A stretch of DNA of 64,000 nt, from NCBI RefSeq assembly GCF_910596095.1, contig NC_056538.1:14307501-14371500 (forward strand), written 5' to 3'. Under the pieces are notes generated by a model that searched no databases, was not told the origin of the DNA, and worked only from the letters and a program-made list of their open reading frames with translations. Made by a program: the position numbers and the translations under genes. Below are positions 26,614-38,050 of the stretch, one piece after another. Each line of letters starts with the position of its first letter. Position 1 is the stretch's first letter. Source of the DNA: Thunnus maccoyii (taxonomy: Eukaryota > Chordata > Actinopteri > Scombriformes > Scombridae).

Positions 26614-29600
26614 CTGTGTGATTGAGCTTTAATGCATGTAAACTCTAGTTAAATGTGATAAGTTATAATGATTTAAGCTAGTTGATCCCAGATTAGCTCT
26701 AATAGAGTGGTGAATATACATATGTACCTACATTTTTAAAATATGCACATTTACTGTATAGTTTCTGTTTTACTCACTGCCTACACTCCTTCACCACACT
26801 GCTGGAAAGATCATTTAGCTCTTAAAGAATGCAAATGATTTCCCTTTGAGATTTTTTAGAGGTAAAGTTACATGGAAATTTGAATAGCGAGTTTGGACTG
26901 GTGGGATATACAGGCTGGATTTGCATTACTCCAGTAATAAACGAATTGATATGAGTCTCCTCCTTTTTAAATTCAAATTTTGTTCACTATTGCTGTTCCC
27001 AAACTTGTTTTTTTGTTTTTTTTCCTTCTCGTATGAGTCACGCCATGTCAGTTTGCATGTCTGTCTTATTGATATTCAGCGTTTCGCTAGCATGAGCTGC
27101 GTTGGGCTTTGTGTGCATCCTGAAAGAAAAGGCTTTGTGCGTTGTCATGTCTGGTCTGTCTCTGCTTGTGTGATTGTGTCATTGTTGGGGTGCAGCGCCC
27201 CTGGCCTAATTTGAGTGAAGAGCTGAACTGTGGGAAATCTAGTTAAATTCTTGGGCACAGTCACGTCCTTCACTCCGTATTTAATCCATTGTCTGTCTTT
27301 TAATAATTCAAATTCATTAAGTACTCTCATTTCCAGTTAGCTGAAACATGACAAGACAGGCAATTAAACTAAGGCTGTTTTCTGATGAGTTTTGCCCTGG
27401 TCTGTCTACAGGTATTCGCTTTGGGCAACAAGACATATGAACACTACAATGCAATGGGAAAATATGTCGACAAAAGGCTGGAAGAACTTGGGGCAAAGCG
27501 CATCTATGACCTTGGTTTGGGAGATGATGATGGCAAGTAAGTGACCCATCAATCCTCTGAGCCAAAAAAGAAATGATGACTTTCCATTTTTCACTGAAAT
27601 TTACGCAAGAAATGTTGAAATCTAATGAGCTGTGAATTTTAATGATTTATGCCCCTCAGAGGATCAACCATTTGCATCTTGAATCTCCTAAAGGAGTTTT
27701 CTTGTGAAAAAACAAAAGTTAAAAACTTATCTTTTTCTTAATTTGTTTCACTTGAAAGTAAAAAAAAGGATCATCATTACTGCAAAATGTATGTGGTTGT
27801 CATTGTTAATGAGAAGTCTTAGTCGACCTTTGGTTGAATGAGTCAATCTGCTGTCTCACCTGACTCTCCTGGTTTTGTCTTTCAGTCTGGAAGAGGATTT
27901 CGTTTCATGGAGAGAGCAGTTCTGGCCGGCCGTCTGCGAGCACTTCGGAGTGGAAGCCTTAGGAGATGAATCAAGGTTTATTGATGATCTTTGCTTCTTT
28001 TTTTATCATCTAGATGTTTACTCTTCAATTATATTTGGTATAATCAGTTATAAATTGTTGCATTTTACTCTTAATCATTTTTACCAGCTCTTTTATCCCA
28101 AAAAGTTCCTTGTGTGAGGATCCTGAAGGGAACATTAAATGAAAGGGGACTGCGTAATGATGTGTACTGTCAAATAATATACATTATTGTCACTGTCAAA
28201 TGAAAGGCTGTTTCTATTAATGCCAACATTTCACAGCCATAATTTGAGATTCACAGCTGTTTCCTTAGTAGAATTTCCTACAGCACTTAGAGGAGTATGA
28301 ACTCCTACTTCAGTTGAACTTAAAACTTGAAAACTTGTGTTGTCACAGGTTTTAAATGCAGCACAACCCAAACTCTTTTTTTAAACAAGCATATCTTGAC
28401 TAAGACTTATGATGTTAACATTATATCTGAATCATAGTAAACTCCACCCATCTGTGTATGACATAAACAAATGCCAATAATCATGTGTAGGAGTTTTTTT
28501 TAACCCAGGTTGGCTTATGTCATTCTTTAAAAAAAATCAGAAACAAGTGTGACATCATTCTAACATCTATTTTAGTTCTCTGTGGTGTATGAAGAGGTTA
28601 ACTTTAAGCTGTTTCCTCACACAGCATACGGCAGTATGAGCTGAAGGAGCACACCGACATCAACATGAACAAAGTGTACACAGGCGAGATTGGCCGTCTG
28701 AAGAGTTTTGAGGTCCAAAAGCCGTAAGTACTGCACCAGAGACAACATTCACTACCAGAAATCATTCTTCACTGTGATGCTGTCTGCTCAGCCATCACTC
28801 ACATTTCACCTACATTTATAACCAGCTGCAAAGTTTACCAAAGGTCATTTTGTAAAAATGAAGCTTTCTGCCCCCTAGTGGATGTAGAAAACACATTTTC
28901 ACAGCCTTCCTTTAACCGAACCTTAAAGGCATACTCTGCAGGATTTGTCAGTTGGTGTTTGTAAACACAACATTCAAAGTTGGCCCCTCCTCTCCGGCTC
29001 AACGACACCAGAGCAAGATAGAGTGAGAGAGAGAGCAGTGGTGGTCGGGTAAGCTAGAGAGTGAATGAAGAGAGAGTGGCGATGGCGAGAACAAAGCAGT
29101 GAATCAGATAAATAAAACATTACTTTCTTATTATTTCACTGCAGTTTAGGGCTGTTGGAACGAATTTTAGGAGTCTTATAATTCAAATAGTAAAAAAATG
29201 ATACAAATCAAATGCTGAAATTACTGTTCGAATGTGTTTTGTTTTTTTGTTTTTTAATTTTATAAATGTGTTGGCTAACATTAGCGGAGTGAGACGTCTG
29301 TCCTCCCTCCTGTTTGGGCTTGCAATACACTGATGGAAACCCCACATCTGATGAATCACAATATCTCTTTTAATGTGCTAACGTAACATCACAATCATCA
29401 GAAATGGCAGAAAGCAATGCACCCATGGAGATCAGCACTCCTGATCAATGGACTTGCAGTGCATCGAGACCCAAATAACACATCACGTATTGATGTAAAT
29501 AAGCGCATGCTGATGTGGTTTTATTTATATTTCACATAAGTGTGTAGTTTAATTACTATGATCCAGTACGATGAAAGCTTATTTAATATTTATATTTTAG

Positions 29601-29729
29601 CTAACGTTACTCATTTGGTGGACAGAACGTATAACAACCATTGGTAATGCATAAGCCTGTGTATGCGGAATTTGCTGGATTTGGTGTGAATGCAGCTGAA
29701 GCGCACGCTTCATCCTGTCCGCTGTGGCC

Positions 29730-29827
<98 letters not shown>

Positions 29828-32800
29828 CGTGCGTGTGGCTCAGCCCCGCCCTCAGTCAAACAGACACACAGAGAGCAGAGGAGAGAGACAGAGACAGCGA
29901 TGTAACTTGGTTGCTACGCTATGAGTCCCAACCTCACACTCTGCATCCTATTATTGGCTTGAGGCTACACACCCACTACCCAAAGGCTGACGCCCAGAAA
30001 CGTGCCGAACATAACAAAATAATGAGAAAATACAGGCTGAGGGCAGAGTCTGTGTAGATAAATACACTCCTAGTGGATCATAAGTGATGATTGAGAGGGA
30101 TTATTTTTGTTTTTTTTTTAGGAAAATCCTGCATAGTTTACCCTTAAACAAGTCCTTAATGTATTGAGGAATAGATCTTAGTTCTTTTTTTTTATTCAAG
30201 TTGGATTTTACATGTTTTTGTGATTATATTCAGCCCTGTGTAATTTTACATTTAAGTGATGTTCTTTTATTTACAGGCCCTTTGATTCAAAAAACCCTTT
30301 CCTGGCACCAGTCACTGTCAACCGCAAACTCAACAAAAGTGGTGATAGGCATCTTATGCATCTTGAAGTAGACATAACAGGCTCCAAGATCAGGTGAGAA
30401 CGGTTGGATTCATCCAGTTAATTTCTGATTTAATGTTGATTTTATCACTGTATTGTTTTCATTTTTCTAACGCCATAAGACCAGATTGAACACTCTGATT
30501 CTTCTTCCATTTTAAAACTTCATGAATACAGGTCAAAGTCTAAATGTGTCACATTGTCTGATTTCAGATATGAGTCAGGAGACCATGTCGCTGTTTTCCC
30601 CACAAATGACTCGGCGTTGGTGAACAAGCTTGGGCAAATCCTTGGAGTGGACCTTGATGTTGTTATCTCTCTCAACAACCTTGATGGTATGGCATTGAAA
30701 GCACCTTGACTTTACTAGTTCGTCCCTCACACGTCTCACGAAATCCTCCCACGATATCTACACTTGCAGTATCAGCTCGCGTATTGCGCATGACATGCAT
30801 GTTGTTAAATTACTGCAACTCAAGCGTTATTGCTGTAATATAAAGTGCTGACTTTTGTTAATAATGAAATTAATTTAATGGATCACAAAGGTCATCGGAT
30901 GTACTTTGTAATACAACTAATAATTAAGACTACTCCTGTTCAGTGTTCATCAGCATAAATACATCAATATAAAGAACACAATCTGCTGATTTAGTCACTT
31001 AATAATCTCCTGCACGGAGGTGTATTGTGTTAATGTTCTTAACAGATATGCAAAGTATTGATGGGAACAGAATGATATGCCAATAAACAAACCTGTCTAT
31101 GACTAGATGGTTTTTATGAATGTTGGTGATGGTGAGAAGCAAAAGTCACTCTACACAGTAAATCTGCAATTTTTGTATTATCAGTAGTAGTAGCAGTGGT
31201 AGTATATTGATATTTGAACAACTGATACACATTTCTAAAATTTGATGAACATTTATAACATAAGTGTTGAGATGCCAGAAAAATCTTTTCATTTTATTTT
31301 TCAGAGGAGTCCAACAAGAAACACCCTTTCCCCTGCCCAACCACCTACCGCACAGCCCTGACTCACTACCTGGACATCACACATCCTCCTCGCACCAACG
31401 TCCTCTACGAGCTGGCACAGTACGCTTCTGACCCCAAAGACCAGGAGAATATGCGCAAGATGGCCTCCTCTTCCCCCGAGGGCAAGGTCAGTGACGGGTG
31501 GTGAACGGTCACTGGTGGTGTTAAGACAGATGGTTTAACCCTGAAGTGAAAGTTAACAGCTGTGGTTATATGTCACCCATGTCTGAATAAATTTAAGTTA
31601 ACCGGACCTATGACGTATACCGATTCATGTACTGTAATTTCCAATTGTTAGACTTAATGTTGTCGTCTTTTCATTGGTGTTTCACTACAGGGGCTCTACC
31701 AGAGTTGGGTGTTGGATGTCAATAGAAACATCCTCGCCATTCTGGAGGATATGCCTTCCTTGAGGCCTCCCATTGACCACCTGTGTGAGCTGCTGCCTCG
31801 TCTCCAGGCTCGCTATTACTCTATCGCCTCCTCCTCAAAGGTAATTGTTTAAATCGCTAAGGAAGGACAGAGTTTTAACATTTTTGCAAATATTTTTTGA
31901 TATGGATATTGTCTTGACATACTCAAATCTGTTTGTTCTTAGAGTTAAAGCAGAGTAACAATCAGTAACTGTCCTCGGTTTTGTAGGTTCACCCTAACAG
32001 CATCCACATCTGTGCCGTGGTGGTAGAATATAAGACCAAGACTGGCCGCATCAACAAGGGAGTGGCCACCAACTGGCTGAAGAACAAACTGGTCACTGAC
32101 AACGGCCACAAGTCCACTGTTCCTATGTACATCCGCAAGTCCCAGTTCCGCCTACCCTTCAAATCCACCATCCCAGTGATCATGATCGGCCCTGGGACAG
32201 GAATTGCTCCCTTCATGGGCTTTATCCAGGAGAGGGGCTGGCTCAAACAACAAGGTATTTAAAGACACTGTGGGCCACGATGTGTGTGTTGTTGTTGTTT
32301 GTCTGACCTTTTACAACCTTATGTCTCCACAAGGACAGAAAGATGAGGGAAGAGACCTCCAAACATGTTTGTCATTTCTGTCCTTCTGGTGTAGTGTGGT
32401 CTACACAAGTGCCCACAAAAATAGAGAAAGCTGAACTTTTTACCTTGTGCTCTTTTCAGATGGATACAAATAGTAATCAGTGCTTTAATAGTCAATTTTC
32501 AGTTATTAGCATTTTCTGTCACTAGCAAGTATGTAGCTAATAATTCACACATCAGAGAAACTTGTCAGGCATACAGTCGTACACAGTTAAGTTACCTATA
32601 TTTATTTGATTAGTTTGGTAGTTCATAAATGTTATTTAAAGTTCTTACAATAAATAAAACAGTTATTCCTGATAGAAACATCTCTTTAACAATTCAATGA
32701 ATCAATCAAACATCATTTAATATTTTCATACAGGTTAGTGCAATTCAAAGTGCTTCACAGGTGACTGACAAGATAATAATAGGACAGAACAGTAAAACAA

Positions 32801-34347
32801 ATTGACACTAGTGCACACAAGAAATAACAATTCTGAAAATGTAATAAAAAACAATAAAATAGATTTAAATAATAATAATGAAACAGTAAAATAAAAACTA
32901 GATAAAATATTTTTTTTTAAAAAACAAAAAAACAATGACAAATAAAATTCTTAAGAGGGAAGACAGACACTGTCAGTCTGAATAAAGTATTAATCTTCAC
33001 ACAGCCAACAAATACAAATGGGATGATTAATATATGATATATAAGTGTGATCATTGTGTGTGCAGCTGTGACAGACAATTACTTGATTATATTAGATTAC
33101 AATTTCAAAAGTGGAAGAGCTCAAATGCAGTAATCAATAGCAAGTCCAAAAAGTAATCAACACATTGTTTTTGTTCCCGTACAGGAAAGGAGGTCGGAGA
33201 GACGGTGATGTTTTTCGGCTGCAGGTATAAGAATGAGGACTTTATCTACCAGGAGGAGCTGGAGGAGGCAGAGAGGAATGGAGTTCTATCAAAGCTGTTC
33301 GTTGCCTTCTCAAGAGACCAGGAGCAAAAGGTATGCTCGTCTACCTCACTGCTGTTAGTATCCCTTACCATCAAAGTCAAATCTGCTGGGATTAGAATAT
33401 ACTTTGGTATCTGTTGGCAGTAATCATTGAAGAGTCACCTTAGGTACAAAAGTTTTTGCTGGAATCTTCTTATCACTAGATTTTTTTAGGAGATGTTGAA
33501 TCTCAATTGTTGTAGGCGCTGACTGGTTAATCATACAGTATATGGGAACAAAAAATGGTTATCTTTACGTTATTTAAAGGAATAATTAAATGCCTTGTTC
33601 AGTTTTGATATACAGCGCATTGAGCTTATTGGAAAAACGGTGTATTTTATATGTCTGTGTTGATGTGATGTTTATGTGCGTATGGACCTTTTTAATCATT
33701 TATGTGTGCTAAACATGCATAAAGAATCGCTGCAACTACAACAATGTTTTCTGTTCTGCTCTATAAAATAAAGGTGTACGTGCAACACCTCCTGAAGACG
33801 CATAAGGAGCACATCTGGAAGCTGGTTCACTCAGAAAATGCTCATATCTACATCTGCGGGTAATTAATATGTTTGATTCATTCATTTATTCATTTTCCGA
33901 AGTAGTGCTCGTTTATTTTTTTATAGTTGTAAATAATCAACAAATAATCTTTGTGCCAACTGTCTGAAATAATGTTAAATTCAACCATTTGATAAAAATA
34001 AACTCTTTAGTGTGTTGGCATCTCCTAGTGGGGTGATAAGTGGTTTCACTGATGGTTCATATACTGGTGTTATTTAAGAATCAAATGCAAAGAAGTTTCA
34101 CCATGACTGAGGTGAACATTGTTATTGGTTTATTTTAGTTCTTTTTAATTAAAAAGTAGAATCACCCTGCAGCAATCTAAACTGATCCATTTCCTACCAT
34201 AGGGATGCGAAAAACATGGCGAAGGACGTGCAGACGGCCTTCCACGAGATCGCAGAAGAACTGGGAGGCTTGACACGCACCCAGGCCACAGATTACATCA
34301 AGAAACTGATGACCAAGGGACGCTACTCACAAGATGTCTGGAGTTAA
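17430..34347 (+). CDS. por: NADPH-cytochrome P450 reductase
   Basis: Fifteen coding exons: 17430-17608, 24430-24478, 25413-25541, 26050-26202, 27412-27536, 27886-27975, 28625-28723, 30277-30393, 30568-30686, 31305-31486, 31691-31840, 31987-32254, 33185-33330, 33774-33859 and 34203-34347. All junctions are GT-AG and in phase, summing to 2037 nt (678 aa plus stop; human about 677-680). It passes electrons from NADPH through FAD and FMN to microsomal P450s, heme oxygenase and squalene epoxidase on the ER surface. An acidic N terminus precedes one membrane helix (about 24-44). The FMN P-loop is [15 protein letters not shown] (about 84-98), the FAD motif RYYSIASSS (about 455-463), and the NADPH motif GPGTGIAPF (about 530-538). 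The catalytic Cys is in IYICGDA and the FAD-stacking Trp in the terminal DVWS. Introns carry several transposons, listed separately. Confidence 0.97.
18740..18772. repeat. (CT)n tract
   Basis: An interrupted CT-rich run lies in the first coding intron of por. Open frames across it are serine/leucine artefacts. Confidence 0.8.
19000..20261 (+). promoter_or_regulatory. Candidate internal promoter and 5' UTR for an alternative por transcript
   Basis: This stretch of the first coding intron is more GC-rich than its flanks. It has G/C homopolymer blocks (about 19070-19095, 19565-19620, 19740-19790), the GT microsatellite at 19941-20008, and CpG-containing sequence just before 20262 (TTGAGCGTGGCGGTTCCCGGCGTGG). 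It directly precedes an exon-like segment with an optimal Kozak context and a splice donor. Promoter function is inference; no TATA box is obvious. Confidence 0.4.
19941..20008. repeat. (GT)n microsatellite
   Basis: An uninterrupted GT run of about 68 bases, roughly 250 bases upstream of the alternative por start codon. Length changes here could affect that candidate promoter. Confidence 0.97.
20262..20311 (+). CDS. por: Candidate alternative first coding exon of por (MGCVFS N terminus)
   Basis: ATG at 20262 sits in an ideal Kozak context (GCC ATG G) and reads [16 protein letters not shown] plus two bases to a donor AG/GTCAGT at 20311/20312. The exon length leaves the same phase as the standard first coding exon (2 bases over), so it joins exon 24430-24478 in frame: AG plus A gives Arg, then TPTTRETSF. 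The product would be about 635 aa, without the membrane helix but with the complete FMN, FAD and NADPH domains. Gly2, Cys3 and Ser6 fit the N-myristoylation plus palmitoylation pattern of Src-family kinases. An out-of-frame ATG lies 5 bases upstream in a weak context. Seen: start, frame, donor and phase. Inferred: that the exon is used. Confidence 0.5.
22950..23570. mobile_element. hAT-like MITE with near-complete ends
   Basis: The ends are TAGAGCTGCAATGATTAG and, on the opposite strand, TAGAGCTGCAACTAAC. The flanking 8-mers GAAGCAGG and GAACCAGT agree at 6 of 8 positions, as expected for an aged 8-bp hAT target duplication. There is no coding content. It lies in the first coding intron of por. 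Confidence 0.7.
26555..26612. repeat. TATG/TA/TG compound microsatellite
   Basis: Runs of TATG, then TA, then TG units in the por intron between exons 26050-26202 and 27412-27536. Confidence 0.9.
28923..30148. mobile_element. Non-autonomous DNA transposon with TGCAGGATTT-type inverted ends
   Basis: The left side carries ACTCTGCAGGATTT shortly after CCTTAAAGG. The right side reads ACTATGCAGGATTT on the other strand and is followed by CCTTAA. The shared CTTAA at both borders could be a TTAA-type target duplication, but the superfamily is unsure. The 1.2 kb interior includes the very long GT microsatellite at 29731-29822 and no transposase frame. It fills most of the por intron between exons 28625-28723 and 30277-30393. 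Confidence 0.55.
29731..29822. repeat. (GT)n microsatellite
   Basis: A pure GT run of about 92 bases, followed by GCGT units, carried inside the transposon-like element in a por intron. Confidence 0.97.
32700..32960 (-). mobile_element. LINE/SINE 3'-tail remnant
   Basis: The segment begins with AATTCAAAGTGCTTCACAGG, a motif common to the 3' ends of fish L2/Rex-type retroposons, and continues into an A-rich degraded stretch. Orientation is inferred from the motif. It lies in the intron before por exon 33185-33330. Confidence 0.4.
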
Positions 34348-36880
34348 AGAGCCTCAAAACCCAGCTTCACTCACGCTACTCAAGTGGTTGTTTTTAATTT
34401 TTATTTTTTATTTTTACTGTATGTCTTTTATCAGGACTGAATATAAAAACATTTAACACTTCATACTCACCCTGGTTCATGAAGAAGATCATGAGGCAGA
34501 CCCTACCTCAGCAGGTTTTGTTTAGAAACCCATTCAGCAATCTCAAAGTATATTTCCTACTTATGTATACTACATTATGTATCAGGACCACCAGCTTGTA
34601 CGCTCTGGGGTCTTCACTTGAGCCGTGGTCCAAGACCAAAAGTACATTTAGCCAGTCTGGATCACAGGACGTGGAAAGAGTCTTTGGTATAAATGAATGA
34701 ATCGGTGTAATTGGGTGTTTTACTGCAAATCTGGATGCTCTGGGATTAGATTTAGCTGATTAGATTAAGAAACCCACTGGCTCAAAATTCCTTAATGAAT
34801 CATGTAGGTTTACTAGAAAAAAGAAGCACAAAAGAGTCATCGTCTCAGATTTTCACATTTTTTACTGCTGAGTCAAACAGTTCGGCTGTCATCAAAACTG
34901 ATGGCAACTCTGAGTAGACAATCCATCAGTTTTGTGGGAGAGGGACTCATTGATCCCAACCTGTGGTTGTACATATTATAATTCCACTGTGAACATGAAG
35001 AGTTCAGATGAAACAATGGAAGCTCATTCAATTTGCCATCTTGAGATGTTTGTAACTTTGAACCAGTTGGTTTTAACCGTTTGTAGACTTAACCCCAGAG
35101 CAAATAACCCTGCATAATACTGTATGTCTCAGTGATACATTGAGCGTTGTGTGTCCATGTTGCAGGCAGTTTTCAGTATGAACATTCAGAGAAGCTTTAG
35201 ACATGAAAGGGTGCTGACATTGAACTAGTTTCTCTCAGAGCTGATCTAGTAGTACTTTTGAATGTACTTAAAATACATTAAAATGTTTCAGAAAATGTGT
35301 AAAACGTCTGTGAGGAAACTGGTGTAACAAACTGGCATCATAGGTACAATATATGTTTACCTTTGTATTTTGACAAGGGATTTTGCCTTTTATGCATAAG
35401 TTGCTGTTCATTTTAAATCGGTAACCTTTTGAGAGGCACAAAGTGATGCAAAGGGGGAAAAACATTTATTGAAATAAACGATTATGTATTTTATTTCCCA
35501 TAAGCCTGCCGCTAAACATAATCAAAATGAATCTATAGGTACCCTGATATTTTTGTAAAATGTTTAAACATTAGACTTGCATCCAGATCTGGCCTTCCAA
35601 ATGGCATTTTATTTTATATGCATTTGACAGCAGAGGAATATTAAATGAGTTGGTCATGTGACAGTAACACTCAGACATATGACAGCCACCTCTGTTTGGC
35701 AATTTTATATGTATATATTTTTTTATTGTCCAGTAACATATGCATCACTACACAGAGAAGATGACCAGACATATCAAAACATTTTTTGTGTGTCTCCTAA
35801 CATTTTGTCTGTCAGTGCTCATCTCAGTGTGTTTTTTTGTGAATACGAGGAGTTTGAAGAGTTCAGCCAACCTGTTAAAGAGCAGCCTGTGCCTTTTTAA
35901 CACTGCCTTATGCGTTAGGTTAGGATTAAAATTATGATACTTGTCTTGTTAACAGTTTTTTTTTTCTTTCCCTGCTGAAAGTTTCATAGAAAGTCTAATT
36001 AATCTGAGACACTTTACCCAGCGTTGTCACTTTTTCTCATTCCATTTTATGATGTGATTATTTGATTGTATCAAGGCATGCATTTTTTTCAATGAATAAA
36101 TTTGGAATAATTTGTCAGGTTGATGTCTGTCTTGTGATGAAATAAGGTTACATTTTGTGAGAATTGTTTGGATACAGTAGTCTTTTTTTGTTGAGAATAT
36201 TAATAAAACACTGTAAAACAAAAGTAAGCAGTGCAGGTGTTCAACAGCTTGCACGCTATAAAACACAACCTATATTGTGCAAATTGCAGTGAAACACACT
36301 TGGGTCACACTGTTATCTGCCATTTGTTACCAATTCCAACTTCACAGCACCATCACTAATATTAATGAGGCTGTAATGTTGACAGATAAATATTACATAG
36401 TAGTGTTTTAATTGAATACACAGCTGCTCTTCTAATGAGATACTTACAGTGACTACACCAGCAGCTTGTCCCAAGAGGCAGATATACTGACTTATTGAAT
36501 TATCTACTATAGTCTGAGTAAAAACAAGAATACCTTCAAATCTGTTACAAGAGCTAATTTTAAAAGAGCTGTTCTGGATCATAAGAAGTCATTGTATATG
36601 AAGATATATTTTTATAAAATGTTAACATTTTGTGGGTCCAGAGATTTATAGAAATCTGACCCTGGTGGTTATGAAATGATCAGAATCAACTTTATTGGCC
36701 AAGTGTGTTTACACATACAAGTAATTTGACTCTGGTTTTCTAGTGGCTCTCTATGTGATAACAGTCATAACGTAGGCTTGTTTATTACAAATGTATAATT
36801 ACAAATTTTATACTTTGTGTGGCCTCTTATGTGGAGAATTGTGTTTTACAAGTTAGAATTGTTAAAAACACAATAAAGTG
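34348..36880 (+). other. por: Probable por 3' UTR with several polyadenylation signals
   Basis: After the TAA at 34345-34347 there is no further plus-strand gene. AATAAA-type signals occur near 35475, 36095 and at 36872-36877, the last followed within a few bases by an A run. Alternative 3' ends are likely. The short ATG frames inside have no family resemblance. A common fish repeat fragment lies at 36679-36740. Confidence 0.5.
36679..36740. repeat. Dispersed fish repeat fragment
   Basis: The phrase ATCAACTTTATTGGCCAAGT, followed by GTGTTTACACATACAAGTAA, is a widespread dispersed repeat in fish genomes, as I recall it. It lies within the distal por 3' UTR region. Confidence 0.4.
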
Positions 36881-36881
36881 T

Positions 36882-38050
36882 AAAAAAAAAAAAAAAAAAA
36901 AAAAACCCACCAAAAAACAGGTTTTTCTTGCTGTAATCATTCCTCCTGTTCATATTGACCATTAGAAGGTCTCATAATGCACTCACAATGTAAGTGATGG
37001 GGGACAAAAATCCACAAAACTCCTTCTGTGCAAAACTGTATTTAAAAGTTTATCTGAAGCTAATATGAAGCTTCAGTCATTCAAATCTTTTAATAGCCAG
37101 TATGAACATGATGATTACAGTGAGGAAAACCTCTTTTACTGTTAATATGGGCACCTGACTGTTGTTTTAAGACAGACTTGAAAAATTGTGAACCTGTCCT
37201 TTGATGAAACTTATGAACAACTTTCACATATAAAAAATCAATATGGCTTGAAGATCAAATGTTAGAGACAGAGAATATATTTGACCTCCCCCTGTGTACT
37301 GGCAACTTTCATGTAGATACTGTATTTGCTTTAAGTTGCCTAAAAACTTCTTTCTTCTTCTGTTGTTAATGAAATGAACACAAGGTTGTTGCTGTACATC
37401 TGTATCTCTGTTCTGATGCTTCACTTCAGCTGCAGTTTTAGGGAGTGGAAGAATATTTCCAGTGGAAGTATAATAAATGTGGGGTGTTGTCTGTTAATAC
37501 TTGGTGTACTCAGGCTGTATAGTAATATTTAGGGAAGTGTATATTTTCTTTTTTTGGAAAAGCAGTTTTCTCCTGAACTCTTGGCTCATTAAACTGCCTG
37601 CTGCTTATGAGAGGAGCTGCTGTGACTGGTCTTAAGAAACACCATTTCCCACAAACCCCAGATTATCGCAGATTAAATGTTGACAGTTTGACACAATGTG
37701 ACAGCAGGGCAGAGAGGACCGAACGGTGAGAGAGCGAGATTACAGACTATCAACATTAGCAGAGAGTCAGACACCAAGTTATGATAATGTAGGTACGTAT
37801 GTTGCTATGGTGGAATATTTTCATGAGATCAGCATTTTTTTCTATGCTAACAAATCAGTGTTTAACTTTGGAAAAGGTTTCAGCAAGTTCTGTAGTGCTT
37901 CTGTTCTCCAGAAAGACTGTAAGAAATCTGCGATGAAAGATTGCATTGAGTCACTGGAGCTGAGAATAAGAAGTCAAAGATAGTTACTGTGCTTTTGTTG
38001 TATTAATTTTGCTACTGTGCATCTCAAGCAAACTTCACAACCAGACAAAT
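36882..38050. other. Intergenic stretch between por and slfnl1
   Basis: It opens with a 24-base A run at 36882-36905. Beyond it I see no gene, clear repeat or conserved motif. The two genes are convergent here, so this is where both transcripts end. Confidence 0.5.
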
